This document shows, one piece after another, positions 21,585-34,109 of a DNA stretch of 64,000 bases. How positions within the stretch are numbered: position 1 is the stretch's first letter; the number at the start of each line of letters is the position of its first letter. Below the pieces are notes generated by a model, which worked only from the letters and a program-made list of their open reading frames with translations, did no database searches and was not told the origin of the DNA. Position numbers and translations under genes: made by a program. The DNA comes from Dillenia suffruticosa (lineage: Eukaryota > Streptophyta > Magnoliopsida > Dilleniales > Dilleniaceae), in the NCBI GenBank assembly GCA_033439265.1, contig JAVTVX010000035.1:14782001-14846000 (forward strand), written 5' to 3'.

Positions 21585-22280
21585 TTATTGGAGAGAAAGT
21601 CTCCTCATAATCAATGTCTTTTGTCTGTGTGTAGTGGCTATAAGACGGGCCTTATACCTCTCGATCGATCCGTCGGCCTTCCTCTTGATTTTGAGAACCC
21701 ACTTGTTTCCAATGGTCTTTCTTTTCTCAGGTAGGTCAACTAGATCCCAGACTTTATTAACTCTCATTGATTCCAATTCTTCTTTCATGTCCTCTAACCA
21801 TTGGTTTTTGGTAGGACTCTCAAGAGCCTCACTGAATGTACTTGGCTCTTCATCATCCTCGGGAGTAACAATCAGGATTTCATCCTCAATCGGGAAGTGA
21901 CGACGTGATACGTGTCCCCGACTACTCCTACGAGGAGGATGAGCCATTTCACCTTCAGATGGAACACTCCCACTAGGATCAAGATTCACATCAGGTTCTT
22001 TAGTCCCGCCGCTGGGTTTGGCTGAGCCGTTAGGTTCATCCATCTCATAGAAGGTGATGTCTCGATCGATTTCACCTCTCTTGGGGAAATCATTGTCGAG
22101 AAACGTGGCATCACGAGACTTTATCTCAGTCACTGTGCTGTCCGTATGTTCTCCTAGGAATACATGTCCCTTGAAGTGTTTAGAGTATCTAAGAAAAATA
22201 CATTTCTTTTCTCGCAGGCCTAACTTGCCATATTTGTGTGAGGAATCATAAACATACGTGGCACAACCCCATGATTTCAA
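21585..22280 (-). pseudogene. Copia integrase C-terminus to RT N-terminus
   Basis: The beginning, WGCATYVYDSSHKYGKLGLR then KCIFLRYSKHFKGHVF, is the GKLxxRxxKCxFLGY block at the end of copia integrase. A Ser/Pro/Gly-rich linker follows, then the RT entry block SPTKNQWLEDMKEELESMR, NKVWDLV and IGNKWVLKIKRKADGSIERY. Open for 231 codons. Confidence 0.88.
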
Positions 22281-22289
22281 ATGGCTAAG

Positions 22290-22856
22290 GTCAGACTATC
22301 TCTCTGTCTAAAGCTAGTACGGGGTGCTGACTACGGACTTTGTTGGGACACGGTTAAGGACGTATACTGCAGTCAATAACGCATCCCCCCAATGGGAGAT
22401 GGGTAAATTGGTCTGCGCCATCATCGACCTCACCATCTCTAAAAGAGTCCTATTCCTTCTCTCTGCTACTCCGTTCTGTTGAGGAGTGGCAGGAATAGTC
22501 AGCTGTCTCGTAAGACCTTTATCGAAACAGAGCTCTTTAAATTATTCCGACAAATACTTGCGCCCTCGATCGGTTTTAAGGGTTTTCACCCTCAAGTCTA
22601 GCTGATTCTCAACCTCGCTTATAAATCTTGTAAAACACTCAAGTACCTCAAATTTATGTAAGATCAGGTAAACGTAACCGAAACGCGTGTAATTATCAAT
22701 GAACGTAATAAAGAATACGGCTCTATTTCTACCTCTCACATTCATTGGTCTGCAAATATCGGAATAGACCAATTGCAATGGAATCTCAGCTCTCATTGTT
22801 TTCCCGAATGGTTTTCTAGTAGCTTTGCCTGCAAGGCAAAACTCACACACGGACAA
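22290..22856 (-). pseudogene. Copia integrase catalytic core
   Basis: SVCEFCLAGKATRKPF is the second half of the HHCC zinc-binding region. LVYSDICRPMNV carries the first catalytic Asp and KTDRGRKYLSE the second. The Glu block (NGVAERRNRTL) lies at about 22440-22490 in another frame. A stop follows KYLSE, so the domain is split by a frameshift. Confidence 0.88.
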
Positions 22857-23714
22857 CTAGATCTCGGTTAGCGGGTCCAACAAGTCACTGGTAGCTAACC
22901 GAGTCATCCTCTTTTGCCCTATGTGACCAAGTCTGCTATGCCATACAAACATATCATCCTCAACATTATCAGATGTAAAGGCAATAGGAGATGAAGGAAC
23001 ATTTTCATAAAATGGAATAAAATCCAGTACATAAAGTCCCTCACGAACTAAACTAGAATAAATCAAAAGACTGTCATTATCATAAATTAAAACTTTGGAG
23101 TTTCCTAACAAAACAAAATATCCAAACTGGTTTAAACATTGAACAGAAATAAGATTCCACCGAATCTCAGGAGCATACAATACGTCATGTAGATACAAGG
23201 CTTGGTCATTACGAAGCATCAGCTTGCATGTGTCAATCCCTTTGACTTCCACAAATGCTTCATTCCCCACATATAGCCTTCTCGCATGGGGACTCAAACG
23301 GCGGAATTCTACAAATGCGCTCCTGTCATGAGTTACATGATCCGTGGCTCCTGAGTCTACAATCCACGAAGGAGAAGAATTAGTGAGCATCACACTAGAT
23401 GACACATAATTCAAACCATGTAAATAAGGACTTACCTTTCGCTCGCCACACTCGCGTGCGAAATGTCCATACTTGCCACATACATAGCATTGGACCTTAC
23501 TCTTGTCGAGCTCATTCTTCTTGCGTTTCTGTCCTTTGTCATCGATTTTGGCAGATAGTTTCCTCTTGCCTTGGCCCTTGGGCTTCTTCTCATGTTTGCG
23601 CCACTTGCGCTTGATCCCTCGGGAGCCCCTGCTCGACTCCACGATGTTAATATGAGTAGAAGTGGACCTTACAACCTCCTGGCGCTCCTCCTCGAGCTCA
23701 CAATGCCTACTCAC
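22857..23714 (-). pseudogene. Copia Gag zinc knuckle, protease and GAG-pre-integrase
   Basis: A basic linker precedes the zinc knuckle CYVCGKYGHFAREC (CX2CX4HX4C) at about 23450-23492, followed by the aspartic protease site WIVDSGATDHVTHD. The pre-integrase segment has FVWHSRLGHIGQKRM with the His residues of the zinc-binding HHCC. Open for 285 codons, ending at a stop just before the integrase core. Confidence 0.93.
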
Positions 23715-24281
23715 ATCCTTGAAAGTACGAATACTCTCAGTGTGTGTGAGATAGGTCTAAACCACATCCTAGGAGTCAGGCAAAGACTAGATCACACCCA
23801 ACACCTGAAACTCGTCAGACATTGACTCCCCCATACTCTTGAGAGAGGCGATCATACTCGATATGTGTATCAAATGCTATTCCATAGTATGATCAGTCCT
23901 CTTCTTGTATGCAATGAACTTATACGTTAGCATCCTCAATTTAGGAACTGACACGGAGCCAAAGTGCTATTTCAGAGCAAGCCAAATCAATTTTGCAGTG
24001 GAATACTGCTCATAAACCGGGATTAGCTCATCGTACATACTGCTAAGAAGGATTACCCTAACTTGGCCATCCTTCTTCTTCCAAGCACGAGACACCTCCT
24101 GATCCCGTTTTCCTTGTTCTGTTGGAACCTCCCCTGGGTCCACCATCTCGTGTCGAAAAACCTCCCCGAGTTCTTGTTTCTCGAAGACAAACTGAATTTT
24201 TCAGTGCCATATTTCATAGTTGTCACCATTCAGTTTCTCTCCCTTAACGAGATCCAAAACTATAGTCTTTATAGCAGCCAT
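23715..24281 (-). pseudogene. Copia gag N-terminal region with stops
   Basis: Minus-strand ATG at 24281 begins MAAIKTIVLDLVKGEKLNG, a typical copia gag start, followed by NYEIWH and an immediate TGA (24201-24203). The rest of the UBN2-type gag domain can be followed in one frame but carries several further stop codons before the zinc knuckle. Confidence 0.85.
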
Positions 24282-25434
24282 ATCTCTGTTACACAGAAAA
24301 TAGAGACGTTAGTAATAAATTATACTCATATTCATAATTTTATGTACCCTACAAATCATCAAAATCAAAATGACTCGAATACAGACTCCAAAACGAGCAT
24401 ATGAGTCAATAGACACCATATACCACAATTCAAGATTGTATCTCACCATTCGGACTAAAATTCGGTACATAAAAAATCCACATTTAGTCACTTTTTATCA
24501 TAAAACCCTTAAAAAATTAGTAAAATCCAATTTTAGGCAAATCTACGTGCCACTATAAGGGTCCACGCGCCCCCCACGCGCCCCACGCGCTCCCACGTAT
24601 CGAAGACTTCTCTGGCGCTGCGTAGACGCGTTGCGTGAATGGCACGGGCCTGGGAGTGTGTCTTACACGCGTCCAACGCGCAGGCGCGTGGGTCACACCT
24701 TCACACGCGCGAGACCGGTCGGATGGGTTGGGGTCGGACCAGGGTCAGGTCGGACCGGTCGGGTCAGATCGGGTCCGACCTAGCCTGATTTCCTCACGCG
24801 CCTCTCTCGCGCGTGAGATTCACCCGCCAGCCACACGTACCTCGGCGCGCGTGTCGCTCACGCACCCGCGGGTTGGGTGCTTTCTTTTTCGCCCAATAGG
24901 TCTGAAACCAGGTTTTCCAACCCGATTTCTGAAAAATACATTTCCAGCCTATTTTTCACGACGATTCTTGCCGGAAATTTATTTTGGACATCCCAAAAAT
25001 ATCCTAAACTTGATCTTTGGGTTATTTGTGCCTTAAACTTGGCGAAATATTTATCTAAGTTTTGGCCCTCCGCGGTTTCGTCGAAAAAACTCAGTTTCCG
25101 ACAATGACAACTTGTAATATGCATACCAAAATGTAGATCTAGATGTCAGGAACTCAAATCTACAATTTTTTTTGTGGAGATTCTTCTTAAATCTTAACAA
25201 ATCTGGGGTTTATTTGTCACGGTCACTATTCACGGCCTAGAAATTCGACCGAAATTTTCATAATCTAATCGTACTCAAAAAATTATAAAAAAATCATATT
25301 CATGACTTACGTGATATGAGTAACCTCATGATATTTTCAGATTCACGAAATGCATCCGTGATCCGAACCCCAAATTGTACATGCTCATTATTTATGCCCA
25401 AAATTAATTCCGAAAAAAAATAAATCTAATATTT
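24282..25434 (-). other. Copia element 5' leader
   Basis: About 1.15 kb between primer-binding site and gag start. The part at 24555-24870 is strikingly GC-rich for this window and packed with CGCG motifs. No credible ORF; the frame 24635-25036 on the other strand is a composition artefact. Confidence 0.7.
24555..24870. repeat. GC-rich island with repeated CACGCGCC and GGTCGGACC units
   Basis: CACGCGCCC-type units recur near 24563-24600, and GGTCGGACC/GGGTCGG units recur at about 24715-24780. At least a dozen CGCG tetramers occur in 300 bases, against an AT-rich background. Confidence 0.8.
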
Positions 25435-25448
25435 GACTCTGATACCAA
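25435..25448 (-). other. Primer-binding site of copia element
   Basis: The minus strand reads TTGGTATCAGAGTC directly after the 5' LTR, complementary to initiator tRNA-Met. Confidence 0.9.
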
Positions 25449-25880
25449 TGTTAGATTATATCATGACTTTATCATGCAGCGGAAGTATTAAATAATTTCG
25501 GAATTAAAAGTGTAGGGTTTTGATAATACCTCAATGAGCGATACAATAATCGTTAAGGAACCACCAAATCCACGTCTCGATCTACCTCGTAGTCGGGATG
25601 ATAATCACAGATCGGATTATCAATATAGTTTCATGACGTCTCAACTCTAGATCCGGCGATGGAAATTCTCTCTCAATTTTGAATTTTTTGCTTGCTTGAT
25701 CTCAATCCCAGATCTAGATCTGTATTATTCTCCCTCTCTACCAATATTGGTTGGTTTTAGTATTATTGGTAGGCAAATCAATTACCCAGATTTGATTTGG
25801 AATACCACCTTAAATGAGGGAGTTACATCCAACACCTTCCTTATTTGGAAGATGCCCCACGTGAGCACATTTGACCTTCA
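25449..25880 (-). repeat. Copia element 5' LTR
   Basis: 432 bp, about 94.7% identical to 18667-19098 by hand count. It is followed by ATATG, the target duplication. Confidence 0.95.
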
Positions 25881-25885
25881 ATATG

Positions 25886-27536
25886 AAACTACTCATTTTT
25901 CTAAATTTAATTTAGTCTTTTTTGTTTAATATTTATAATTTTTTAATCTTTTATTTTTTGCGATTGATATAAAACTGAATTTGATTGAATTGGTTTTTAC
26001 TTGTTCAACTTTTATTTAAAATATTAATTCTGTTATCTGATTTGAGTCATTTAAAAAGTAAAATATGGTCTATTTTACAACCCATGACCAACAAAAAATA
26101 TGGCGCAAAAGCCACAAATGACCAACACTAAGGTATAATGTATACTTGAAATTTCTTTTCCATTGATTTATAAATTTTCATTTTGATGGAAATAAATTAT
26201 ACTCCATAGTTTTTTTATTATATGTAAGTAATAAGAATTAAAAATAAAATTGAATTTCATAATTTTTATAAAATTTTATTTAATTCTAATTACCCACAAA
26301 TAACATCTCAATATATGAATACTTTTTAGTACTTTTAAATCAATTGAGTCCAAGATTTTATTTACCGGAAAATTATCACCAAATTATAGAAAAACCGAAT
26401 TCCAACGATAATCTCGTTGAAAACTTTTTGAAATTCTCGCCCCGAGCAGACATTGCTTACTTGTGGGGCATTAAATTATTTTGAAAGATACAATCGGTAT
26501 TCTAAATAAAGAAATATAATATAGTAAAAAGCATGAGAAACAAAAAGCTATATTAAATGATAAGAGTTTTCATTACTTTCCTTCTATTTTGGAAATTAGA
26601 CTTCTTTAGAGATATACTTTTCCTTTTGATGATAGGTGGTGATATATATTTTGATTTCTCAATAAACCAACATTATAATATAAAGAGTTTTAGAGCTATA
26701 TATCGGTTTATAATATATAATAGCTCAATGTCAATGTGGTGATGAAGACGCAGTTTCTCGTTATACCTTAGATCTCGTTTACCCGATACAGTTAACATAT
26801 CTCTCATCTCTCAAAATAACATAAGAGCATATTTGACTAAATTTCATTCATATATTCACAATTACGTCTAAACATTAAGTCTAGATATAATCGACCAGTT
26901 TATGAATACAAAGCAATATGTTGGTTAAAAACAATTTTTCCTATATGAACCTCCGAATCTCATATAATAAGATGAAGAGATGAAGAGAGATATATCATCT
27001 CATTACCTATATGGTTACATAAGCATACGTAGTATAAAACACGTGTTTCGATACTTTTTTTTCCATCCGAAAGCATATGCCTTCTTTTATAAAATTAATA
27101 TATCGTACAAGTTTTAATTCAAATGTATATAATACTTGACATGAGTTTTCTTCCTTAAAAATCCTCAAAAAAAATTTCACAATATCAAGAAAAATTCACA
27201 TATGGCTATTAGACAAACTCAATGGATTGTGGAGAATCCATTTTGATTACCAGATATGTATACGCAACTTGTAATTTCATCTTCATATTCTTAACTAAGG
27301 TGGCATATATATGCTAATCTGCTTCAAATTAATATCTCTCATCTTTACATTTCACATAGATATTAGAGACGATTGCTTGTATAAGAGCAACAGTTTCGAA
27401 ACTTGCCCAACATATTTTTAATCCTATACATAAGAATTTTGGATACAAAAACAAAATTTAAATGTTTTCGAATATTTGCATTACATTATATATACTCTAT
27501 ATATGATTACAATCACAATTACAGTAACAAATACCG
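25886..27536. other. AT-rich sequence, nothing recognised
   Basis: No coding similarity was seen. It should contain or border the 3' end of the older copia element (27537 onward), but I could not match an LTR here to the one starting at 44070. Confidence 0.35.
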
Positions 27537-30459
27537 TCATAATCTACGCAACTCATATTTTCTAACATGTCTCATAGAGATGCATTTAGGTATTGGATTT
27601 GTAAAATGATCCACCATTATCAAGAGCGTAGACATATATTTCAATGTCATTTCCCTGTTTTCAATTATATCTATGATAAAATTGAATTTTGTGTCTATGT
27701 TTGATTTTGCCATCATATTTAAAGTTTCTAGTATAACCAACAGCTGAGTCATTCTTACAATAGACGATCATAGCTTCTACTGAATTGTTTACTACTTCTA
27801 AATATTACAAAATCTACACAACAAACTTATCTCTGAATTACAGAAGTACATGCCACAAAATCTATTTATATCGTAGAAAGAGATACACATGTCTATTCTT
27901 TACTACTCCATGAGGTAGCATTATTACTGAACAAGCAAATATAATCAGAGATATATTTTTTCTCATTTAAATTATTTCCCCGATCACTATTTGTGTATTA
28001 TTTCAATACTTGATTTTTTTCTTAATAACGAAAGAAATAATTTGTAATTCAGTTTAGTTATCTCAATATTCTATTCATGTCAATATAATCACTCTTCTCT
28101 ATACCGGACAGATAACTACTGTTAAAACTCATGGTATGGCAAGTGTTTGGATAAGTACACATCATAGTATACTTCAGGCTCCTAACTATGCTAGTATACT
28201 GTATTTTGAACAGTTCATCTATTTATCATAAGTTTTATGACATTTTGTATTGCCTGAACCATCACTTTTAGCCACATGAGTATTAATGAGTTTCCATTTT
28301 TTAATTTTGTATTGTTAAAAAAACCTTTATAATATGAGACTCTTGAAATAATTCTAATAATCTCTTAAAACGATCTTTATGTTAATTAATTCCCAATTTA
28401 TCTCAACCATATCCTTCGTTTCAAAAACTGAAAGTCAATCATTTCAAAATTTGAAGGACATACTTCTTATCATTCACAGATAGCAGTATGTTCTCGACAT
28501 TTATGAATAGAATTACAAATTTGTTATTGGACTTCTCAACATGAATACAATAGTTTTCATCCATCATGATAAAATTGTAAAAGATAATACCTTTCTGAAA
28601 TCTCAAATATCATTGTCTCAAAAGTTGTTTAAGACCATAAAATTAATCTACTCAATTTACTATTCTGTTTTCCTTCCCTTTAATGACAAAATGCTCTAAT
28701 TGAATCATATAGACTTCTTAGATTCTCCACCGACAAAAGCTAGTTTTCACATTCATTTAACGTAATCCTAAATCCAAATTGGCCAATTTTAGCAACAATA
28801 GGCGAAATGAGGTAAATTTTACTATTAGGAAAAAGTTTTCTCATAATTAACACTTTTTCAAATAGTATAGTCTCTTACCATCAGTTGAGTCTTATATCTC
28901 TTAGTAGTTTCATCTATCATACGCTTGATTTTGAGAATCTAATTGTTCTCAATAATTTAGCATTTTACTAGAAGTTCAACAAATTCTTAAAGTATGGTTG
29001 GATGTCATTGATTTCAATTTTTCTTCCATTACCTTTTCTATTCATACTTGATAGAATTGATAAAATTTCATCTATATTATTAGTCTCTTCTTCTTTTTTT
29101 AGAGAAATAATAAATACGTGTTTTTCAATCTCAAAATAACGTTTGAACACATTTTTTCTAATACTTTTTTTAGTTTTGTAATTCAGTTTGATTGCTAGAA
29201 TTTAAATCTTTTCCATTGAGATCAACATTATTACAATGATTCATTATAGACAGAGTCATCTTTTGAATTAATTAATTTAAATAAAAACTCTATATGCTTC
29301 ACATCACATCTGTTAGGAAATTCATTCTCCAAAAATATGACGTCTGTGATCAATCTTTACTACGATACCATGTTCTCGTTCACAATGAACATTTAATTTT
29401 TAAATTGATTGGAGTATCTTATAAGATACTTACTTTCATGAGAATCTATTTTTCCAAACTTATTGAAAATTTTAAATACAGACGACCGATTCCAAATATT
29501 TGAGTTTAGTCAAACTCGATTTTCTATCTGTTCAAAATTCATATAATGTCAATTATATTGATTTTAAAGACATTTTGTTCAAAATATAACATGCAATAAT
29601 ATGACATTTCCCACAAGGGAAATCAATAAGTTAGTCTATACTATCGTGGATCTTGTTATATCCAACAATATCATATTCATTTTCACTACAACACCATTCT
29701 ACTAAAGTGTATTAGGAATAGTCAAATATTAAATTATACTACTTTCATTATACGGATTCTTAATTCAATCTAATAAATATTCACATAATCTATCCATTCG
29801 ATTTTTTACCTTGCTTATTTAATATTTAAACCATTCAAGTGTCTCAAATTTATGAGAAATCAAATAGACACGACAAAATCGCGTGAAGTCATCTATGAAT
29901 ATAATAAAATATAAAATTCCATATCTTGCCTTTACATTCATTGGACCATAAATGTTCAAATGGTCTTTTTAAATAGTTTATCTTCATTGTGTAAGTATGA
30001 TAATTTTCAACTTAATAGTTAAATATTTATCCATCGTATTTCAATACCATGAAACCATTTACAAGTTGTCAAGAACCAATATATATCATTCAAATGCAAA
30101 TTCACCTTATCTCTCTGAAAATTTAAAAAATTTAGTCAACTTTCAAAAGAATAAGAACAGATATTAAATTTTATTGAATTTCTGCTACGTAAAGAATATC
30201 ATACAGAATGAGAGTTCGGTTATTTTGTAACTTTAATTTATAAGTGCCAACTTTTTTAACCTCCATTTTTATATTATTCTCTACATAAAACCATATTTTA
30301 CCAGAAGACACTTGACAAAAATTCACTAATGTCTCTCAATCTATTCTTATATTCTGAATTATTCTTTTGTGATCTGTTTTAAATCTCCTTTCATTTCTTA
30401 CTTTCGTTCTAGTCTCTTTCACTTTTAGGGTCTGAAATTCTCTTGAAACTAGATTTTTA
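27537..30459 (-). pseudogene. Older copia element, pol part (split by SIRE-like insertion)
   Basis: Heavily decayed minus-strand copia pol. RNase H C-terminus (KFNFIIDIIENREMTLKYMS, VDHFTNPI) is at 27537-27752. RT and integrase blocks run rightward and align base by base in places with the copia element at 18667-25880; for example 29820-29930 matches its 22620-22720. At 30459 the sequence stops in the basic linker upstream of the zinc knuckle and resumes at 41596 beyond the SIRE-like element. Many stops and frameshifts; clearly non-functional. Confidence 0.8.
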
Positions 30460-30464
30460 ACAAT

Positions 30465-32195
30465 GTTGAACAAAATAGGTTTAATGATGATTAAGAGTAA
30501 TGAAGTTTGATTTGAGGTAATTAATTCAAATAAGAAACAAATTAGAATAATTATTAAAATTGGTTCTAAATGTCGAAGTCGCTTTATTTATATGCATAAG
30601 ATGACCTATGAGCATGATTAATAGAAATTTGGTTAAGTCAAAATGACCAAGATGACCTAAAGTTCAACATAAAACGACATGTTAACTGCGTCATAGAAAA
30701 TAGGGCGATCTAAATCTTGGCATGAAACAACCTGAGGAAAGTAAGCCTCAGAAGTCTAAGTTTGCAGAACACCTAAGGCGACCTGACCTTTAACATAAGA
30801 CAACTTGAGGAAAGTAAGTCTCAGAAGTCTAAGTTTGTCGAACACCTAAGGTGACTTGACATTCTAGTAAGACGACCTGACTATAACATTTAGGATAATA
30901 AGTCGTCTCAGCAAGTATGACAAGGCGTCCTGACAAAATAAGTTACTGAAATCTGATTTTGCAGTACCTAAAAATGGCTCAGCCTTAAGGCAAGACGACC
31001 CAATCACTTTTAGGATGACCCAAAAATATCCACAAGACCACTTGAATCTAGAAACGAAAATGTAAGTCGCCTCCATAAAATGAACAAGACGACTTAGGGA
31101 AGACTTAACACAGAATTAATGGTCTGCACATCCATAAGACGACTCAAGACCATACACAAGATGACCTGGCTTGTTCATGTCTCAAAAACAAAAGTTTACA
31201 TAATAGACGTGGCGACCCATTTGAATACATAAGACGACCTAATATGAACTCTTATCGTATAAGTCGTCTTACTCAAATACAAGTCGCCTTGCAAAGTGAG
31301 AATCAAACGTAAGGTGACTCATGGTTTCTATAAGAAGACTTGTGACTTGACAAAGTCACTCAATATAAAGACAAGTTCTCTTATCTCTCACATTGACAAA
31401 TAAAAATGAATAGTTGTCAAGACAACCCAAGACAAACAAGTCCTCCTATAGTCATGATAAGGCAACTCGACTAATCAACAAGGCGACTTATGAATTTAAA
31501 TTACAAAAGTAAGTCTACTTGTAATCTCGAAGATCGACCTGTAATCTCTAACATTCATTTGTTCAGAAAAGCTAGAGCGAATTTATTACATTGTTCACCT
31601 ACCTCACCAAATATTGAAATGCATTCAATGATATCCAACGGTCAAACCCTAATTGCTCGACTATAAAATCCATTCGAGAACAATGAAGACGGCATGGTCT
31701 GTGACACTAAGTTGAAAAACAAATCTCTGAACATCACTCACAAGCGTTACTCGTGATTTTGTTTAAACGTGCATTGTAATAAGCATTCTAAAGATTGAAA
31801 GCTTTATATTGTATTTCACTCTCTACTTGTTGTGTAAACTTAGAATTGTATTTTCTCTAAGTTGAATCGGAAAAGAAGAATAAAAGTATCAGAATAGGTT
31901 TGCTTAATCATGTGAAAATCAAGTAGAAGTATTGAAAAATACTTGTAAGGTTCACTAGCACCATTAGAAGCTAGTATATAATTCTTGAATAGAATAGTAG
32001 ATTTAAAAATCCAGGTGAAACCTAAGAGTGGACGTACACCAAGAAGATGGAATTACTATAAATTGTGTGTCAATCTTTACTTATCTGTTCTTGTTTACTC
32101 GTGTAAATCAATTTTTATTTTAAATCTCTGTAATTAACCAAAAATTTATAAATAACTTATTCACCTCCTCTAGGTTATTATATTCAGTGTCAACA
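30465..32195 (+). repeat. SIRE-like 5' LTR
   Basis: 1731 bp, TG...CA. Positions 30600-31560 hold about thirty copies of a short motif in both orientations (see separate entry). The R/U5 end resembles other SIRE-type LTR ends. Confidence 0.93.
30600..31560. repeat. Dispersed AAGRCGACYT / AAGTCGYCTT motif array in LTR
   Basis: Short motifs such as AAGACGACCTGA, AAGGCGACCTGA, AAGACGACTTAG and, inverted, AAGTCGTCTTAC and AAGTCGCCTTGC recur every 20-50 bases. They are not in strict tandem. The same array is in the 3' LTR (about 39990-40940) and before the extra ORF (about 37160-37620). Confidence 0.85.
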
Positions 32196-32197
32196 AG

Positions 32198-32211
32198 TGG
32201 TATCAGAGTGG
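32198..32211 (+). other. Primer-binding site of SIRE-like element
   Basis: TGGTATCAGAGTGG two bases after the 5' LTR, the usual initiator-Met tRNA complement of copia elements. Confidence 0.88.
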
Positions 32212-32256
32212 GTCTTCTGAAAAAGAATTGAGCAACCTCAAAAGAAAAGATCGAAG

Positions 32257-33837
32257 ATGGCATTGAATGGAGACGGTGTTCCTTTCGAAGCATGCTCAAC
32301 TAACAGAGCACCATTCTTCAACGGCAATAACCATAGCTATTGGAAGCAAAGAATGTGGAACTTCATTATTACTCAAGATGAAATAGTTTAGAAAATAATT
32401 GAAAAATGAATTGAATTCCCAATGGAAGAAATAGATGAAGTAAGGGTTCCTATAAAAATGAAGAACATGACTCCTGAAAAAAAAAAAGAAAGCCTATAGA
32501 GCCAACTGCAAAACTGTCAATTTATTGCACTTAGCGTTAAGTCTCAATGAGTATAATGGAATCTTATTGTGCATCACTGCAAAAGAGATATGGGAAAGAT
32601 TAGAGGCTACATATGAAGGCACAAATCAAGTGAGGAATAACAAAATAAGAATTTTGAAGCAAGAATACGAGGCATTCAAAATAAAAGATGGTGAAAATGT
32701 GAGAGACATGATAACAAGATTCAATACTATTACAAATGAACTAAGGCTGCTAAGCAAAGGAATCAGTCAAGAAGATATGGTTGACAAAGTACTATGCTGC
32801 ATGCCTAAATCTTGGAAAGCCAAAGTCATAGCTATTGAAGAATCCAAGAACCTGGAGACTCTCACAATGGATCAGCTAGTTGGTTCACTAACTATTCATG
32901 AAATGAAGGTAATCTCCAAAGGAAATGGAAATGAAGAAAGAGGAAAATCCATAGCATTAAAGGCTAAAAGTGAGGAAGAAAATTCAAGCAGTGATGAAGA
33001 TGAAAACATGGCACTTCTGACAAGAAAATTTAAGAAATTCATGATAAAAAAAGAAACAAAAATAGAAGAGAATTCAAGAAATCTGAAAGAAAAGAAGAAA
33101 TAAGATGTTACGAATGCAAAAGGCTTGGACACATTAAAGATGATTGTCCATTACTTAAGAAAGCAGAGAAAAAGGAAAAGAAGGGAAAGAAAAAGGCTCT
33201 AGCAGCTTGGAGTGATGAAGATAAAAGTTCTAATGAGGAAGAACATAAACAAGAACAAGCTAAATTGTGCTTCATGGCTTTAGAAGATGATTCAAACATT
33301 GAGGTAACATCTTCAACATCTTATTTCTTTGATTTAGATTCTGAACATGATTTAACTTTTGATGAATTGTATGATACACTGCTAGAATCTATTAAGAATT
33401 TGAAAAATATGATCAAGAAAAATATAACACTTAAAAGGGAAATGATCAAATTAGAATAGGATAAGAATAAGTTGAAAATCGAAAATGAGAAACTTAGAAT
33501 AGAAAATAATGAATTGAAACAAGAGAAAAAAAATCTGGTTAAGGAAGCTAAAGGCAATGCTCATGATTTGCATACTGAAATTGAAATCAAGTCCATCAAT
33601 GTTTGCACTCACAAAGACTTAGAGGAGGAACTAGATCAAGAAAAAGAAATAAAGAAAAAATTGAGTTCACTATTATATAAATTTGCTCAAAAACAAGAAA
33701 AATTGGACTTGATGCTTAGAGCTCAAAGAGCAGTATATGACAAAACTGGCTTAGGTTACAATCCAACCTTGACACAAAAGAAACTTTATAGTTTCTTTGT
33801 TCCCGGCACAATAAAGGGTAGATCAAATACTAAATGA
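32257..33837 (+). pseudogene. SIRE-like Gag, broken
   Basis: The ATG at 32257 opens MALNGDGVPFEACSTNRAPF then NHSYWKQRMW, the SIRE/Maximus gag entry. A TAG near 32390 and further stops follow. The UBN2 gag core is open at 32525-33103 (AKEIWERLEATYEGTNQV, FNTITNEL, CMPKSW). A zinc knuckle CYECKRLGHIKDDC lies at about 33108-33149 in the next frame. A long Lys/Glu-rich coiled coil follows (about 33390-33720). A second knuckle-like block (CLKYGHSSQNC) is at about 33844. The length of about 1.6 kb suits the lineage. Confidence 0.9.
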
Positions 33838-34109
33838 CATTACTGTTTGAAGTATGGACATAGTTCACAGAATTGCAAATTTAGAAGATCTATTCCAAAT
33901 CAATCAAAAGCATTTAGAACACATACCAATTGCACTTACTACAATAGAATAGGGGCATAGTTTGGACAAGTGTTGGTTTAATGACTTAAAATATAAGAAA
34001 AAAATTCTGAAATGGGTACCAAAACATTCTCATGAGACCATGATAAGCACTAACATTACTGGACCTAAAAAAGTTTGGATACCAAAGGCCAATATTTGAT
34101 TTCCTCTTT

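Larger units (their letters stand above)
18667..25880 (-). mobile_element. Complete Ty1/copia LTR retrotransposon (7.2 kb)
   Basis: LTRs at 18667-19098 and 25449-25880 are both exactly 432 bp with TG...CA ends. ATATG flanks the element on both sides (18662-18666 and 25881-25885), an intact target duplication. On the minus strand the 5' LTR (25449-25880) is followed at once by TTGGTATCAGAGTC, complementary to the 3' end of initiator methionine tRNA. GTGCAAGTGGGAGA precedes the 3' LTR as polypurine tract. Domain order is gag, protease, integrase, RT, RNase H, as in copia. I count about 23 substitutions and no indel between LTRs (about 5.3%); at a generic plant LTR rate of 1.3e-8 per site per year that is around 2 million years. 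All reading frames are broken. Confidence 0.95.

Noticed and set aside
24635-25036. 133-codon plus-strand ORF in the GC-rich copia leader
   Set aside because: GC-rich composition lengthens ORFs in all frames; Arg/Gly/Pro-rich text with no domain, antisense to the element.
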